A model generated the notes under the pieces. That model saw only the letters and a program-made list of their open reading frames with translations, made no database searches and had not been told where the DNA came from. Position numbers and translations under genes: made by a program. Below are positions 45,672-54,891 of a DNA stretch of 64,000 nucleotides, in pieces. How positions within the stretch are numbered: position 1 is the first letter of the stretch; the number at the start of each line of letters is the position of its first letter. The stretch is from Luteimonas terrae (GTDB lineage Bacteria > Pseudomonadota > Gammaproteobacteria > Xanthomonadales > Xanthomonadaceae), in the NCBI RefSeq assembly GCF_004358165.1, contig NZ_SMTG01000002.1:1302001-1366000 (forward strand), in the 5' to 3' direction.

Positions 45672-46031
45672 TCAACCGACCGGATCACTCCAGACCGCGA
45701 ACTCGTTGCCGCTCGGTTCGGTGAAATGGAAACGGCGTCCGCCCGGAAACTCGAACACAGGCTTGAGGATCGTGCCGCCAGCGGCTTCGACCTGCGCCAG
45801 CGTCTCCTCGATGCGTGCGCTGTAGAACACCAGCAGCGCGCCGCCTGCCTCGCTGCGCGATTGCAGGTCTGCGCGGTAGAAGCCTCCATCCAGCCCTTCG
45901 CCACCGAACGCGATGTAATCCGGCCCGTAGTCCTCGAAGGTCCAGTCGAAGGCCTGTGCGAAGAAGCGCCGGGTGGCGTCCAGATCGTGCGCGGGGAATT
46001 CGACGTAGTCGAGCTTGCCGTGGGTGGGCAT
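45672..46031 (-). CDS. VOC-superfamily (glyoxalase/bleomycin-resistance-like) protein
   Basis: A 119-residue VOC protein from the ATG at 46031, which has GGAG seven bases upstream. Two beta-alpha-beta3 halves are visible: KLDYVEFPAHDLDATRRFFAQAFDWTFEDYG and LLVFYSARIEETLAQVEAAGGTILKPVFEFPGGRRFHFTEPSGNEFAVW. His and Glu residues at the usual metal positions are only partly kept (FHFTEPSGNE). Members of this PhnB/YdcJ-like subgroup mostly have unknown function. Confidence 0.85.
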   Translation of the reverse strand: MPTHGKLDYVEFPAHDLDATRRFFAQAFDWTFEDYGPDYIAFGGEGLDGGFYRADLQSRSEAGGALLVFYSARIEETLAQVEAAGGTILKPVFEFPGGRRFHFTEPSGNEFAVWSDPVG

Positions 46032-46095
46032 GAGGCATCTCCGGATGGAAGCGCAGATCATGCCGCATCGGACGAGCCGCCTGCGACGATCCGGA

Positions 46096-46362
46096 TCAGC
46101 CGCCCATCACCCGTGCGTGCGTGAACCACAGCGCGGCGCCGAGCACCGCCAATCCGGTCCCGCAGACGACGATGGCCTCCAGCACGCCTGCGTCTTCATA
46201 GTCGCGGATGCCGACGTGCGGAAAGCGCCCGAGCGTCAGTGCCCGCCACACCGGCCAGCCGAGGCCCCATGCGATCGACCAGACCAGAAAATCCCAGGCG
46301 AGCCAGAGCAGGAAACGCAGCACCAGGTAGAGCGGTCGCCAGGCGAAGTCGATGATGTCCAT
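46096..46362 (-). CDS. Small membrane protein of unknown function
   Basis: 88 residues from the ATG at 46362, with GGAG eight bases upstream. Two hydrophobic stretches, PLYLVLRFLLWLAWDFLVWSIAWGLGWPVW and AIVVCGTGLAVLGAALWFTHA, predict one long or two membrane helices at the N-terminus and one at the end, with a short cytoplasmic loop (RALTLGRFPHVGIRDYED). It is not recognised. It lies between the VOC gene and the siderophore operon, 91 bp after entA. Confidence 0.65.
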   Translation of the reverse strand: MDIIDFAWRPLYLVLRFLLWLAWDFLVWSIAWGLGWPVWRALTLGRFPHVGIRDYEDAGVLEAIVVCGTGLAVLGAALWFTHARVMGG

Positions 46363-46453
46363 GTTTGCAGCTCCGGGTGCCTCGCGCACCGGCGTCCAGT
46401 CTATGCCCGGACCCCGCGCCTGCAGCGCGGGCCAGCCGGGACGCACCAGGCCA

Positions 46454-47215
46454 TCAGGCCCGCAGCGTCGCCCCGCCATCGACGTAGAGATCGCTCATCG
46501 CGATGTGGCCGGCCTGGTCAGACAACAGGAACATCACCGCGCTCGCAATGTCCTCGGGTTCGGCGAGCTTGCCGAGCGGAATGCCGCTCTTGAACGTCTC
46601 CAGCGTGCCGGCGATGGTGCGGGCCTCGCCGCCGGCGTCGGTCCACATGCCGGTCTGCATCGGTGTACGGGTGGATCCGGGCGCGACGATGTTGCAGCGG
46701 ATGCCGAGCGGCGCCAGCTCAAGACCCAGGCAGCGCACGAACATCGTCGTCGCGGCCTTCGACGCCGCGTAGGCCGCCATGTTCTGGCGCGGGATGCCGG
46801 CGGCGTTGGAACTCACGGTCACCATCGCGCCACGGCGGCGCGGTGTCATCACGCGGGCGACGGCCTGGGAGACATGGAAGACGCCGTCGGTGTTGACGGC
46901 GAAAGTGCGGCGCCATTCGTCGGCGGAGAGGTCGAGCACGGCAGAGGTCGACAGAACGCCGGCGACGTTGACGAGAAGATCGATCGGGCCGACGCCGGAT
47001 TCGATCCGGGCGACGAGCGCGTCGACGGCGTTCGCATCCGTGACGTCGAGCGCGTGGGCGCGGATGCCTTCGACGTCATCGATCGCAGGCGCATCGCGGT
47101 CGGTCGCGACCACGATGGCCCCGCTCTGCCGCAGCAGGCGGACCAGCGCGGCGCCGATGCCGCCGGCTGCACCGGTGACGAGGGCGATCTTTCCGTCGAA
47201 GCCTGTGAGTTGCAT
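46454..47215 (-). CDS. entA: 2,3-dihydro-2,3-dihydroxybenzoate dehydrogenase
   Basis: A 253-residue SDR protein, EntA-like in length and in its place at the end of an ent operon. NAD motif ALVTGAAGGIGAALV at about 11-25; active site S..Y...K in VSSNAAGIPRQNMAAYAASKAA; substrate-loop APGSTRTPMQTGMW is the one typical of EntA/DhbA. It makes 2,3-dihydroxybenzoate from the isochorismatase product. It starts 41 nt after the entF stop. Confidence 0.93.
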   Translation of the reverse strand: MQLTGFDGKIALVTGAAGGIGAALVRLLRQSGAIVVATDRDAPAIDDVEGIRAHALDVTDANAVDALVARIESGVGPIDLLVNVAGVLSTSAVLDLSADEWRRTFAVNTDGVFHVSQAVARVMTPRRRGAMVTVSSNAAGIPRQNMAAYAASKAATTMFVRCLGLELAPLGIRCNIVAPGSTRTPMQTGMWTDAGGEARTIAGTLETFKSGIPLGKLAEPEDIASAVMFLLSDQAGHIAMSDLYVDGGATLRA

Positions 47216-47256
47216 GTGTGTGTCGTCTGAAAGTGGAAAGAACGATGGGCGCGAGA

Positions 47257-50200
47257 TCAATCGGCGTCGAAGGCCGTAAGCCGCTCGGCGATCAGCGGGG
47301 CGATCCGCGCGGTCGCATCCCGGCCCGTCAGTTCCGCGTGCAGGAACGGCAGTTCGATCGCGTCGACCTGCGCGGCGTGCGGCGCCCACAGCGATGCCTG
47401 CAGATTCGGGCGCCCGGCATGATCGTTGCCGGCGCGCACGTGCAGCAGCGTGCCATCGAAGCGCCGGTGGTGATGCAGGCGCACGAGGCGGTTGGTGTCG
47501 GTGACCGCGCGCACGACGCCGTCGAGCACCTCGCCGGGCAGATTGCCGAGCGCGCTGTCGCCACGCCGCAGGAAGTCGACGATCGCCTCGCGCGTGCGCA
47601 GTTCCGGATAGGCCTCCGGATCGTAGCCGGCGATCGCCAGCAGCGCGCGCAGTGCGGCGATCGCATCGGGCTCGGGTTCTGCGCGCCAGACTTCGGACGG
47701 ATACGCGTCCAGCAGTACGAGCACACCGATCTCGCGACCGAGGCGGCCCAGATGCACGGCCATCGCCTGGGCGAGGATGCCGCCGACCGACCAGCCGAGC
47801 AGGTGCACCGGGCCTGTCGGCTGCAGCGCGACCACGCGCGCGGCGTAGTCGGCCGCGAGCGCATCGATGCTGCCCGGCAGCGGCTGTGCGAGATCGAGTG
47901 CCGGCGACTGCAGGCCGTGCACGCTGCGCGTGGGCGCGAGGGAGCGCGCGAGATCGCGATAGCACCAGGCGATGCCGCCGGCCGGATGCACGACGAACAG
48001 CGGCGCGCGGCTCGTGTCGCCCTGCGCCAGCGTGATCAATGGCGACAGGCCGTGATCCGGCGCGGCGCCCGCGCCCGCATCGAGCGCGGCCGCGAGGCCT
48101 TCGACGGTCGGCGCTGCGAACAGCGCGCCCAGGCCCGGATCGCGACCGAAGCGCTGGGCTATCGCCAGCAGCAGGTGCACGGCCAGCAGCGAGTCGCCGC
48201 CCAGCGCGAAGAAGTCGGCGTCGGCACCGACGCGCTCGACGCCCAGCGCGTCGGCGAACAGGTCGGCGAGCGTGGCTTCCGTTGCCGTGCACGGCGCGAT
48301 GAAGGCACCGGCCTCGAATGCCGGTGCTGGCAAGGCATCGCGGTCGAGCTTGCCGTTGGCGGTGACCGGCCACTGGTCGAGCGCGACGAACGCGGCCGGC
48401 ACCATGTAGTCCGGCACCTGCGCGGCGACGAACGCGCGCAGTCCCACCGCATCGAAGCGCGAGGTTGGCTGTAGATAACCGACCAGCCGGCGGTCGCCCG
48501 CGCGATCCTCGCGGACGATCACCGCGGTCTGCGCGGCCATGCCGCTAACGAGGATCGCAGCCTCGATCTCGCCGAGTTCGATCCGCAGGCCGCGCAACTT
48601 GACCTGGTGATCGCTGCGGCCGAGGAACTCGACCGCGCCGTCCTCACGCCAGCGCGCGAGGTCGCCGGTGCGATAGATGCGTTCGCCGGACCGGTGCGGA
48701 TCGGCGAGGAAGCGGTCGGCGGTCAGATCGTCGCGGCCGAGATAGCCGCGCGCGAGCTGCACGCCGCCCAGATACAGATCACCGACGACGCCCGGCGGCA
48801 GCGGGCGCATGCGCGCGTCGAGCACGTACAGCCACGTGTTCCAGACCGGGAATCCGATCGGCACCGGGCGCGAAGTGTCGGTGCGCGACGCAGGCCAGTA
48901 GCTGACATCGACCGCGGCCTCGGTCGGGCCGTAGAGGTTGTGCAGCTCGGCGTGCAGGGTCGCGTGGAAGCGATCGCGCAGGTCGGCATCCAGTGCTTCG
49001 CCACTGACGAAGACGCGCGCGACGCGCAGGTCGCGCGCCTCGGACGCGGCGATGAAAGCGGCCAGCATCGACGGCACGAAGTGCAGCGTGGTGATGCGCG
49101 CGTCGCGGATCAGGCGCGCGATCGCGACCGGGTCGCGATGCGCATCGGGCGGCGCGACGACCAGCGTGGCGCCGGCGAGCATCGGCAGGAAGAATTCCCA
49201 GACCGACACATCGAAGGTCGCTGGCGTTTTCTGCAGGATGCGGTCGACGGCGGTGATGCCGTAATGCGTGCGCATCCAGGCGAGGCGATTGACGATCGCA
49301 CGGTGTTCGACGACGACGCCCTTGGGTTCGCCGGTCGAACCGGAGGTGTAGATCACGTAAGCCGCGTGCTGCGGCGTGACGGTCGGCAGTGCGCTGGAAT
49401 CGGGCGCGATCGGCCAAGTGTCCGGCGTGCACCTCACGACGTCGTCCGGCCAGTCGATGCCGTCGTCGAGTGCCAGCAGCGCGACCGGCTGCGCCGAACG
49501 CAGGATCCGCGCGCGGCGCTCGAGCGGATGCGCAAGGTCCATCGGCAGATAGGCAGCGCCCGCGCGCAGCGTCGCGACCAGGGCGATGACGAGTTCGAGC
49601 GAGCGCGGCAACGCGATGGCAACCACGCTGTCGGCGCCAGCGCCACGTGCGACCAGCGCCTGCGCGAGTGCGCGGCTGCGGGTGTCGAGTTCGCGATAGC
49701 AAAGCGACACACCTTCGAATTCCAGCGCGATCGCCTCCGGCGTCGCCGCCATCGTCGTCTCGATCAACGCGACCAGCGTGGTGTCCGGCACCGGATGCGC
49801 GGTCGCGTTGAAGTCGAACAGCGTACGCGTCGCTTCGTCCGGCGTCGCCAGCGGCACGTCGTCGAGGCGGGCCTCCGGCTGCTGCGCGAGGGCGAACGCG
49901 GATGCCAGGAAGGTCCGCAGGCGCACCGCATGCGCGGCGACGTCGGCGGCGCTGTAGAGATCGGGATTGGCTTCGATCTCGAGATCCAGCCGCTGTGCGC
50001 CGTCACCGCGGAAGCCAAGCGTCACGTCATCGACCGGGCCGGTGCACAGGATTTCCAGCGTCACCTGTGTGCCAGCCAGTGCGGTCGGCCGGTAGAAGGG
50101 CTGCACGTTGATCAGCGGGCCGTGCAGACGACGCTGAACGCCGATCAGTCCGAGGTCGCGGCGCAACTGTTCGCCGCGATAGCGGCCGTGGCGACGACCG

Positions 50201-51168
50201 CGCACCAGCGCGCGGACCACCGTCTGCATGAAATCGGCGATCGTCGCATCGGGCAGCGCCGGCACGCGCAACGGCAGCACGTTCATTACCATCGCCGGCA
50301 CGCGCGCCGAGGCGCTGCCGAGCCGGCCCATGAAGGGCACGCCGACCACGGCCTCGCCCTGCCCGCCGAAGCGCTGGCAGTAAGCCGCGGTCAACGCGGT
50401 GAGCACATCCGGCCACGGTTGTCCGATGGCCGCCGCGGCGCGCACGAGGCCGTCGCGGAAACCGCTGTCGAGGGCTTCGACATGGCGCACGCAGTCGTGC
50501 GCGGCGTGGGCGAAGCCGGCGCCCAGTCCGGTGGCGGCCGGCATGCCGGCCAGCGCGTCGCGCCAGTACGTGGCATCTGCGCTGCGCTTGTCGGACGCGC
50601 GATACGTCGCGTCCTCGGCCAGCACGCCGTCGAAGCTTGCGAAGGCCGTGCCAGCCGTGGCGTCCGCGTACAGCGCGCAGGCGCGCTCGGTCAGCAGTGC
50701 GATGCCGTAGCCGTCGGTCGCCAGGTGGTGCACACGCAGATACCAGACCGCGCGATCACCGCCCAGCAGATACAGGCACTGCAACGCCAGCCGGTCCCGC
50801 GATGGATCCACCGGCGCGTGCCGGTCGCGCGTCATCGCCGCACGCGCGTCAGCTTCCGGATCGGCCTCGGCGGACAGATCGACGATCGCGAGCCGCGGCA
50901 GATGCGCCGGGTCGATCCACTGCCGCGGACCGTCCGCCGTCTCGCGCATGCGCAAGGCGAGTGCCGGCGCCTCGCGCATGGTCTGATCGGCCGCGCGTGC
51001 GAAGGCGTCCAGATCCAATGCACCGTCGATCCACAACGCGTGCGCGGTGTTGAACGACGGGTTGTCCGGCGCCAGCCGCTGCGCGTACCACAGCCCGGCC
51101 TGCGCCTCGGTCAGCGGCGTGCCGGCATCGGCAGCCCGCATCTCGACATCGGACAAGACGGCGCTCAT
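47257..51168 (-). CDS. entF: Enterobactin synthase-type NRPS (C-A-T-TE)
   Basis: A 1303-residue single-module synthetase. Condensation domain about 10-430 with HHLATDG (147-153); adenylation domain about 455-945 with YTSGSTGEPKG, YRTGDLARW and NGKLDRDALP; thiolation domain with FFALGGDSL; thioesterase about 1060-1300 with nucleophile GWSVGG. The specificity pocket resembles EntF (FDVSVWEF, TLHFVPSM, VFVSGEAL, YGPTEAAVDVS), so it should activate L-serine. With DHB delivered by EntB' it would build and cyclise DHB-Ser units, most simply to enterobactin. The ATG overlaps the entB' stop (ATGA). Confidence 0.94.
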   Translation of the reverse strand: MSAVLSDVEMRAADAGTPLTEAQAGLWYAQRLAPDNPSFNTAHALWIDGALDLDAFARAADQTMREAPALALRMRETADGPRQWIDPAHLPRLAIVDLSAEADPEADARAAMTRDRHAPVDPSRDRLALQCLYLLGGDRAVWYLRVHHLATDGYGIALLTERACALYADATAGTAFASFDGVLAEDATYRASDKRSADATYWRDALAGMPAATGLGAGFAHAAHDCVRHVEALDSGFRDGLVRAAAAIGQPWPDVLTALTAAYCQRFGGQGEAVVGVPFMGRLGSASARVPAMVMNVLPLRVPALPDATIADFMQTVVRALVRGRRHGRYRGEQLRRDLGLIGVQRRLHGPLINVQPFYRPTALAGTQVTLEILCTGPVDDVTLGFRGDGAQRLDLEIEANPDLYSAADVAAHAVRLRTFLASAFALAQQPEARLDDVPLATPDEATRTLFDFNATAHPVPDTTLVALIETTMAATPEAIALEFEGVSLCYRELDTRSRALAQALVARGAGADSVVAIALPRSLELVIALVATLRAGAAYLPMDLAHPLERRARILRSAQPVALLALDDGIDWPDDVVRCTPDTWPIAPDSSALPTVTPQHAAYVIYTSGSTGEPKGVVVEHRAIVNRLAWMRTHYGITAVDRILQKTPATFDVSVWEFFLPMLAGATLVVAPPDAHRDPVAIARLIRDARITTLHFVPSMLAAFIAASEARDLRVARVFVSGEALDADLRDRFHATLHAELHNLYGPTEAAVDVSYWPASRTDTSRPVPIGFPVWNTWLYVLDARMRPLPPGVVGDLYLGGVQLARGYLGRDDLTADRFLADPHRSGERIYRTGDLARWREDGAVEFLGRSDHQVKLRGLRIELGEIEAAILVSGMAAQTAVIVREDRAGDRRLVGYLQPTSRFDAVGLRAFVAAQVPDYMVPAAFVALDQWPVTANGKLDRDALPAPAFEAGAFIAPCTATEATLADLFADALGVERVGADADFFALGGDSLLAVHLLLAIAQRFGRDPGLGALFAAPTVEGLAAALDAGAGAAPDHGLSPLITLAQGDTSRAPLFVVHPAGGIAWCYRDLARSLAPTRSVHGLQSPALDLAQPLPGSIDALAADYAARVVALQPTGPVHLLGWSVGGILAQAMAVHLGRLGREIGVLVLLDAYPSEVWRAEPEPDAIAALRALLAIAGYDPEAYPELRTREAIVDFLRRGDSALGNLPGEVLDGVVRAVTDTNRLVRLHHHRRFDGTLLHVRAGNDHAGRPNLQASLWAPHAAQVDAIELPFLHAELTGRDATARIAPLIAERLTAFDAD

Positions 51169-51419
51169 CCGGCTTTTTGCAGCCCCTGCACCACCTGCCA
51201 CCAGCCGGCCAGCGTGGTGTGTTCGGCCAGCTGCGAGAACTCCAGCGCGATGCCGTGCTCGCCCCAGGCCATGACCAGGCCCAGCACGCGCATCGAGTCG
51301 AGGCCGAGATCCATCAGGTTGTCGTCGTCGCCCACGTCCTCGGGTGCTTCGCCGAGCAGCTTCGCGATGTCGGCGCGCATGCGCTCGAGGGTCAGCGGGC
51401 CGGTGCGGTCGGTGGTCAT
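51165..51419 (-). CDS. entB': Stand-alone aryl carrier protein
   Basis: An 84-residue carrier protein; the phosphopantetheine Ser is in NLMDLGLDSMRVLGLVMAWG at about residue 42. In E. coli this domain is the C-terminal third of EntB; here it is a separate gene, as in the entCEBB'FA operon of Stenotrophomonas maltophilia. EntE loads it with 2,3-dihydroxybenzoate. It is linked to its neighbours by ATGA overlaps on both sides. No phosphopantetheinyl transferase gene is in the window. Confidence 0.93.
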   Translation of the reverse strand: MTTDRTGPLTLERMRADIAKLLGEAPEDVGDDDNLMDLGLDSMRVLGLVMAWGEHGIALEFSQLAEHTTLAGWWQVVQGLQKAG

Positions 51420-52051
51420 GGCAGCAGTTCCAGAAGTCGGTCGGTGGTCAGCGGCACGCCGCAGGTGCGCGCGATCCAGAGCAGCGCGAGGTCATGGTCG
51501 GCGCGCGAAAAATCGGCGACCGCGTCGGCGACGACGAAGGTCTCGATGTCGCGCTGGAAGGCCTCGGTCGCCGTCGACAGCACGCCGATGTGCGCGTAGA
51601 CGCCGGTGATCAGCAGCTGGTCGCGGCCGCGCGCACGCATCAGCGTGTCGAGGTTGCTGCGCTGGAACGCGCTGTAGCGATGCTTGACCAGCACGTGATC
51701 GCCGGTCGCGGGCGCCAGCGCGTCGATGATCGCTTCGTGCGCGTCGATCGCCTGCATGCCCGGGCCCCAGAGGTCGGCCTGCAGGCCGCGATCGCGACGG
51801 TCCTGGTTGCCGCGCTGCGCGGTGTAGAAGACCGGGATGCCGCAGCTGCGGCAATGCGCGAGCAGGCGCGCGAGGTTGACGACGGCAGGCGCCAGCGGCG
51901 CATCGTCCTGCGCGAAAGCGGCGAGGAAGTAGCGCTGCATGTCGTGCACCAGCAACGCCGCGCGCTGCGTTTCCGGCAGCCACCGGCCGCGCGCGGCCGG
52001 CAGTTCCGCGGCGGACGGCAGCGGATAGGGGGCGATCTTCGGCAGGCCCAT
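51416..52051 (-). CDS. entB: Isochorismatase (EntB N-terminal domain only)
   Basis: A 211-residue isochorismatase that hydrolyses isochorismate to 2,3-dihydro-2,3-dihydroxybenzoate and pyruvate. The opening [18 protein letters not shown] is EntB-like; the catalytic Asp is in LLVHDMQRYF, and GVYAHIGVLSTATEAF is the family block. It ends where E. coli EntB continues into the carrier domain, with the carrier encoded next. It overlaps entE by one base (TGATG) and entB' by four. Confidence 0.93.
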   Translation of the reverse strand: MGLPKIAPYPLPSAAELPAARGRWLPETQRAALLVHDMQRYFLAAFAQDDAPLAPAVVNLARLLAHCRSCGIPVFYTAQRGNQDRRDRGLQADLWGPGMQAIDAHEAIIDALAPATGDHVLVKHRYSAFQRSNLDTLMRARGRDQLLITGVYAHIGVLSTATEAFQRDIETFVVADAVADFSRADHDLALLWIARTCGVPLTTDRLLELLP

Positions 52052-53700
52052 CAGCCGGCGTCCTTCTGGTCTTCGAGGAAGCGCGCGCGCAACTGCGCAC
52101 GCAGTTCACGGCGGCTGATCTTGCCCACCGCGGTGGTGCCGAAGGCGTCGACGAACACGACTTGGTCCGGCACCTTGAACGCGGCCAGACCACGACCCCG
52201 CACCCAGGCCTTGAGCTCGGCCGGCCGCGGCTTCGCGTCGCCCGGAATCACGAATGCGCAACTGCGCTCGCCGAGGAAGTCGTCGGGAATCGACACCACC
52301 GCAGCGTCGAAGACCTGCGGGTGCGCGAGCAAGTGGTCTTCGATCTCCTCGGCCGAGATCTTCTCGCCGGCGCGGTTGATGTGGTCGGTCGCCCTGCCCT
52401 GCACGATCAGATGCCCGCTGGGCAGTCGCTGCACCATGTCGCCGGTGCGGTAGAAGCCGTCGTCGGTGAAGGACCGCGCATTCGCCGCGGCATCGTTGTG
52501 ATAACCGCGGATCGTGTACGGACCACGCGTCAGCAGATGACCGACCTCGCCGTCGGCGACCGGCACGCCGTGGTCGTCGACGATCAGCACTTCGTCGTCC
52601 TCGCTGATCGGCCGACCCTGTGTGGTCAGCACGAGCGCGTCCGGATCGTCGAGGCGCGTGTAGTTCACCAGCCCCTCGGCCATGCCGAAGACCTGCTGCA
52701 GACGGCAGCCGAGACCTGCAACGACGCGACGTGCGGCCTCGGGCACCAGCTTGGCGCCACCGACCTGCAGCACCTGCAGGCTCGACAGATCGTGCGCGGT
52801 CTTGCCCGCGGCATCGGCCCACAGCAGCGCCAGCGGCGGCACGAGTCCGACGCAGGTCACGCGCTCGGCCGCGATCAGCGGAAACGCCGCATCGGGTCCC
52901 GGGCCCGGACTCAGCACCACGCGCGCGCCGGCGTACAGCGCGCCGAAGAATCCGGGGGAACTCATCGGGAAGTTGTGCGCGGCCGGCAGCGCGACCATGT
53001 AGACACTGTCCGCGTCGATACGGCACAGCGCGTTGCTGGCGCGGAAGCTGTAGATGTAGTCGTCGTGCGTGCGCGGGATCAGCTTCGACAGCCCGGTGCT
53101 GCCGCCGGAGATCTGCAGGAAGGCGACCGACTGCGGATCGGGGTCGCCGGGCAGCGACTCGCGCGGGCCGTCGAGCGTGGCGATGGACACGAATTCCGCC
53201 GCATCGCCCACCACGAACACGTGGCGCACCGCCGGCACCTCGGCCTGCAGTTCGGGCGCCAGCGTGCGGTAGTCGAAGGCCTCGTAACGCTCGGCGCAGA
53301 CATAGGCCGCGGCCTGCGCCTTGCGTGCGAAATGCGCGACCTCGGTCAGCCTGTGCGCAGGCAGCGCGTACACCGGCACCAGCTGCGCGCGGAACAGCGC
53401 GCAGACCACGGCGATGAACTCCGGGATGTTGCCCAGCTGCACGACGACGCGATCGCCGGGCACCAGGCCCTGCGCGAGCAGGCCGGCAGCGATGCGTTCG
53501 GCCTCGGCCCACAGCTGCGCGTAGGTCCAGCGTGTGTCGCCACCGACGACCGCGACGGCATCGGCGAAGCGCGTCGCGCGCTCGCGCAGGAATCCGGGAA
53601 AGGTCTCGCCACGCCAGTGGCCGGCGGCGCGATACCGGGCGACGAAGTCGTCCGGCCACGTCTGGCGCAGCGGCAGCGTTGGATCGGGGGAATCGGTCAT
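52051..53700 (-). CDS. entE: 2,3-dihydroxybenzoate-AMP ligase
   Basis: A 549-residue adenylating enzyme. Core motifs: [21 protein letters not shown], the aryl-acid pocket [47 protein letters not shown], and the catalytic lysine in [13 protein letters not shown]. These match DhbE/EntE rather than salicylate ligases, though the two cannot be separated with certainty by eye. It adenylates DHB and transfers it to EntB'. A 24-bp gap separates it from entC. Confidence 0.93.
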   Translation of the reverse strand: MTDSPDPTLPLRQTWPDDFVARYRAAGHWRGETFPGFLRERATRFADAVAVVGGDTRWTYAQLWAEAERIAAGLLAQGLVPGDRVVVQLGNIPEFIAVVCALFRAQLVPVYALPAHRLTEVAHFARKAQAAAYVCAERYEAFDYRTLAPELQAEVPAVRHVFVVGDAAEFVSIATLDGPRESLPGDPDPQSVAFLQISGGSTGLSKLIPRTHDDYIYSFRASNALCRIDADSVYMVALPAAHNFPMSSPGFFGALYAGARVVLSPGPGPDAAFPLIAAERVTCVGLVPPLALLWADAAGKTAHDLSSLQVLQVGGAKLVPEAARRVVAGLGCRLQQVFGMAEGLVNYTRLDDPDALVLTTQGRPISEDDEVLIVDDHGVPVADGEVGHLLTRGPYTIRGYHNDAAANARSFTDDGFYRTGDMVQRLPSGHLIVQGRATDHINRAGEKISAEEIEDHLLAHPQVFDAAVVSIPDDFLGERSCAFVIPGDAKPRPAELKAWVRGRGLAAFKVPDQVVFVDAFGTTAVGKISRRELRAQLRARFLEDQKDAG

Positions 53701-53724
53701 GCGGGGTTCGGAAGTCCTGTTGCG

Positions 53725-54891
53725 TCAGACAGCGCGCACGTCGTCGATGCCGATCGCGTTGCGCAGGGCCATGAATTTCGCCGCGGTCTCGTCGACCTCG
53801 AGCGCCGGTTGCGAGTCGGCCACGATACCGGCGCCGGCGAACAGATGCATGGCGTTGCCCTGCACGCGCGCGCAGCGGATCGCCACGTACCAGTCGCCAT
53901 CGCCCGAGGCGTCGGTCCAGCCGACCGCACCGGCGTAGAAGCCGCGATCGAAGGGTTCGAGATCGCGGATGGCCTGCAGCGCCGGCAGGCGCGGCGTGCC
54001 GCAGACCGCGGGCGTGGGATGCAGAACACCCGCCAGCGTCGCCGACGAGACATCGGGGTCCTTGAGCGTGCCGATGATGCGGGTCGCCAGATGCAGCATC
54101 GTCGCCGTCGCCTGCAGCGAAGGCCGCGGCGGTGCCTGCAGCCGGCTGCACAGCGGCGCCAGTCCGTCGAGGATGGCCTCCACGACGAGGCGGTGTTCAT
54201 GCAGATCCTTGCCCGAGGCCAGCAGCGCATCGGTGCGACGCCGGTCCTCGGCGGCGTCGCCGGTGCGACGTGCGGAGCCGGCCAGCGGATGCGAGACCAC
54301 GGTGCGGCCCCGCCGCGAGACCAGCAGTTCCGGCGTCGCGCCGACCAGCCACGCCGGCGCCTCGTCCGCCTTGACCGGCAAGGGCACGACATAGGTGGTC
54401 ACGCTGGCATCGCTGCCCAGCTTCACCGCGAGCACGTGCGGATCGATCGGTGCACTGCCTTCGATCCGCAGGCCACGCGCGAGCACGACCTTGCGCAGCG
54501 CGTCGGCGCCATTGGGCGCGGCCTGCAGTGCCGCGACGCAGCGCGCGACCGCGTCCGCGTACGCGCCTGCCGACGGCAGTTCGGCGGCCGCGACCAGCGT
54601 ACCCAGCGACGCGGGCAGCGTGCCGGTGCCGGGCGCGGACACGCGCGCGGGCTGGTACAGCGCATCGTCGGCGTGCGGATCGAAGGGCAAGGCGCCGACC
54701 AGCAGATCGGGACCGCTGCGCGGCGTGGAAAAGAACGTCGCCACGCGCTGGCCGAGCGTCGCGGCGGGTCCCGCCGGCAGACGCGCGTGGATGCCGTCCG
54801 TCGCGAGGCGCCGGTCCGGCGCATGCAGACGGAACAGGCTGGCGACATCGCCGGTGCGGTCGCGCGGCTCGAGCAATGGCGCGGCGCTCAT
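53725..54891 (-). CDS. entC: Isochorismate synthase
   Basis: A 388-residue chorismate-utilising enzyme. The C-terminal core shows KVVLARGLRIEG, ATPELLVSRRGRTVVSHPLAGSARR, KDLHEHRLVVEAI, LHPTPAVCGTPRLPA, DRGFYAGAVGW and LFAGAGIVADSQPALE, all in the EntC order. It commits chorismate to catechol synthesis. The ATG overlaps the stop of the exporter gene (ATGA), so exporter and pathway are made together. Confidence 0.93.
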   Translation of the reverse strand: MSAAPLLEPRDRTGDVASLFRLHAPDRRLATDGIHARLPAGPAATLGQRVATFFSTPRSGPDLLVGALPFDPHADDALYQPARVSAPGTGTLPASLGTLVAAAELPSAGAYADAVARCVAALQAAPNGADALRKVVLARGLRIEGSAPIDPHVLAVKLGSDASVTTYVVPLPVKADEAPAWLVGATPELLVSRRGRTVVSHPLAGSARRTGDAAEDRRRTDALLASGKDLHEHRLVVEAILDGLAPLCSRLQAPPRPSLQATATMLHLATRIIGTLKDPDVSSATLAGVLHPTPAVCGTPRLPALQAIRDLEPFDRGFYAGAVGWTDASGDGDWYVAIRCARVQGNAMHLFAGAGIVADSQPALEVDETAAKFMALRNAIGIDDVRAV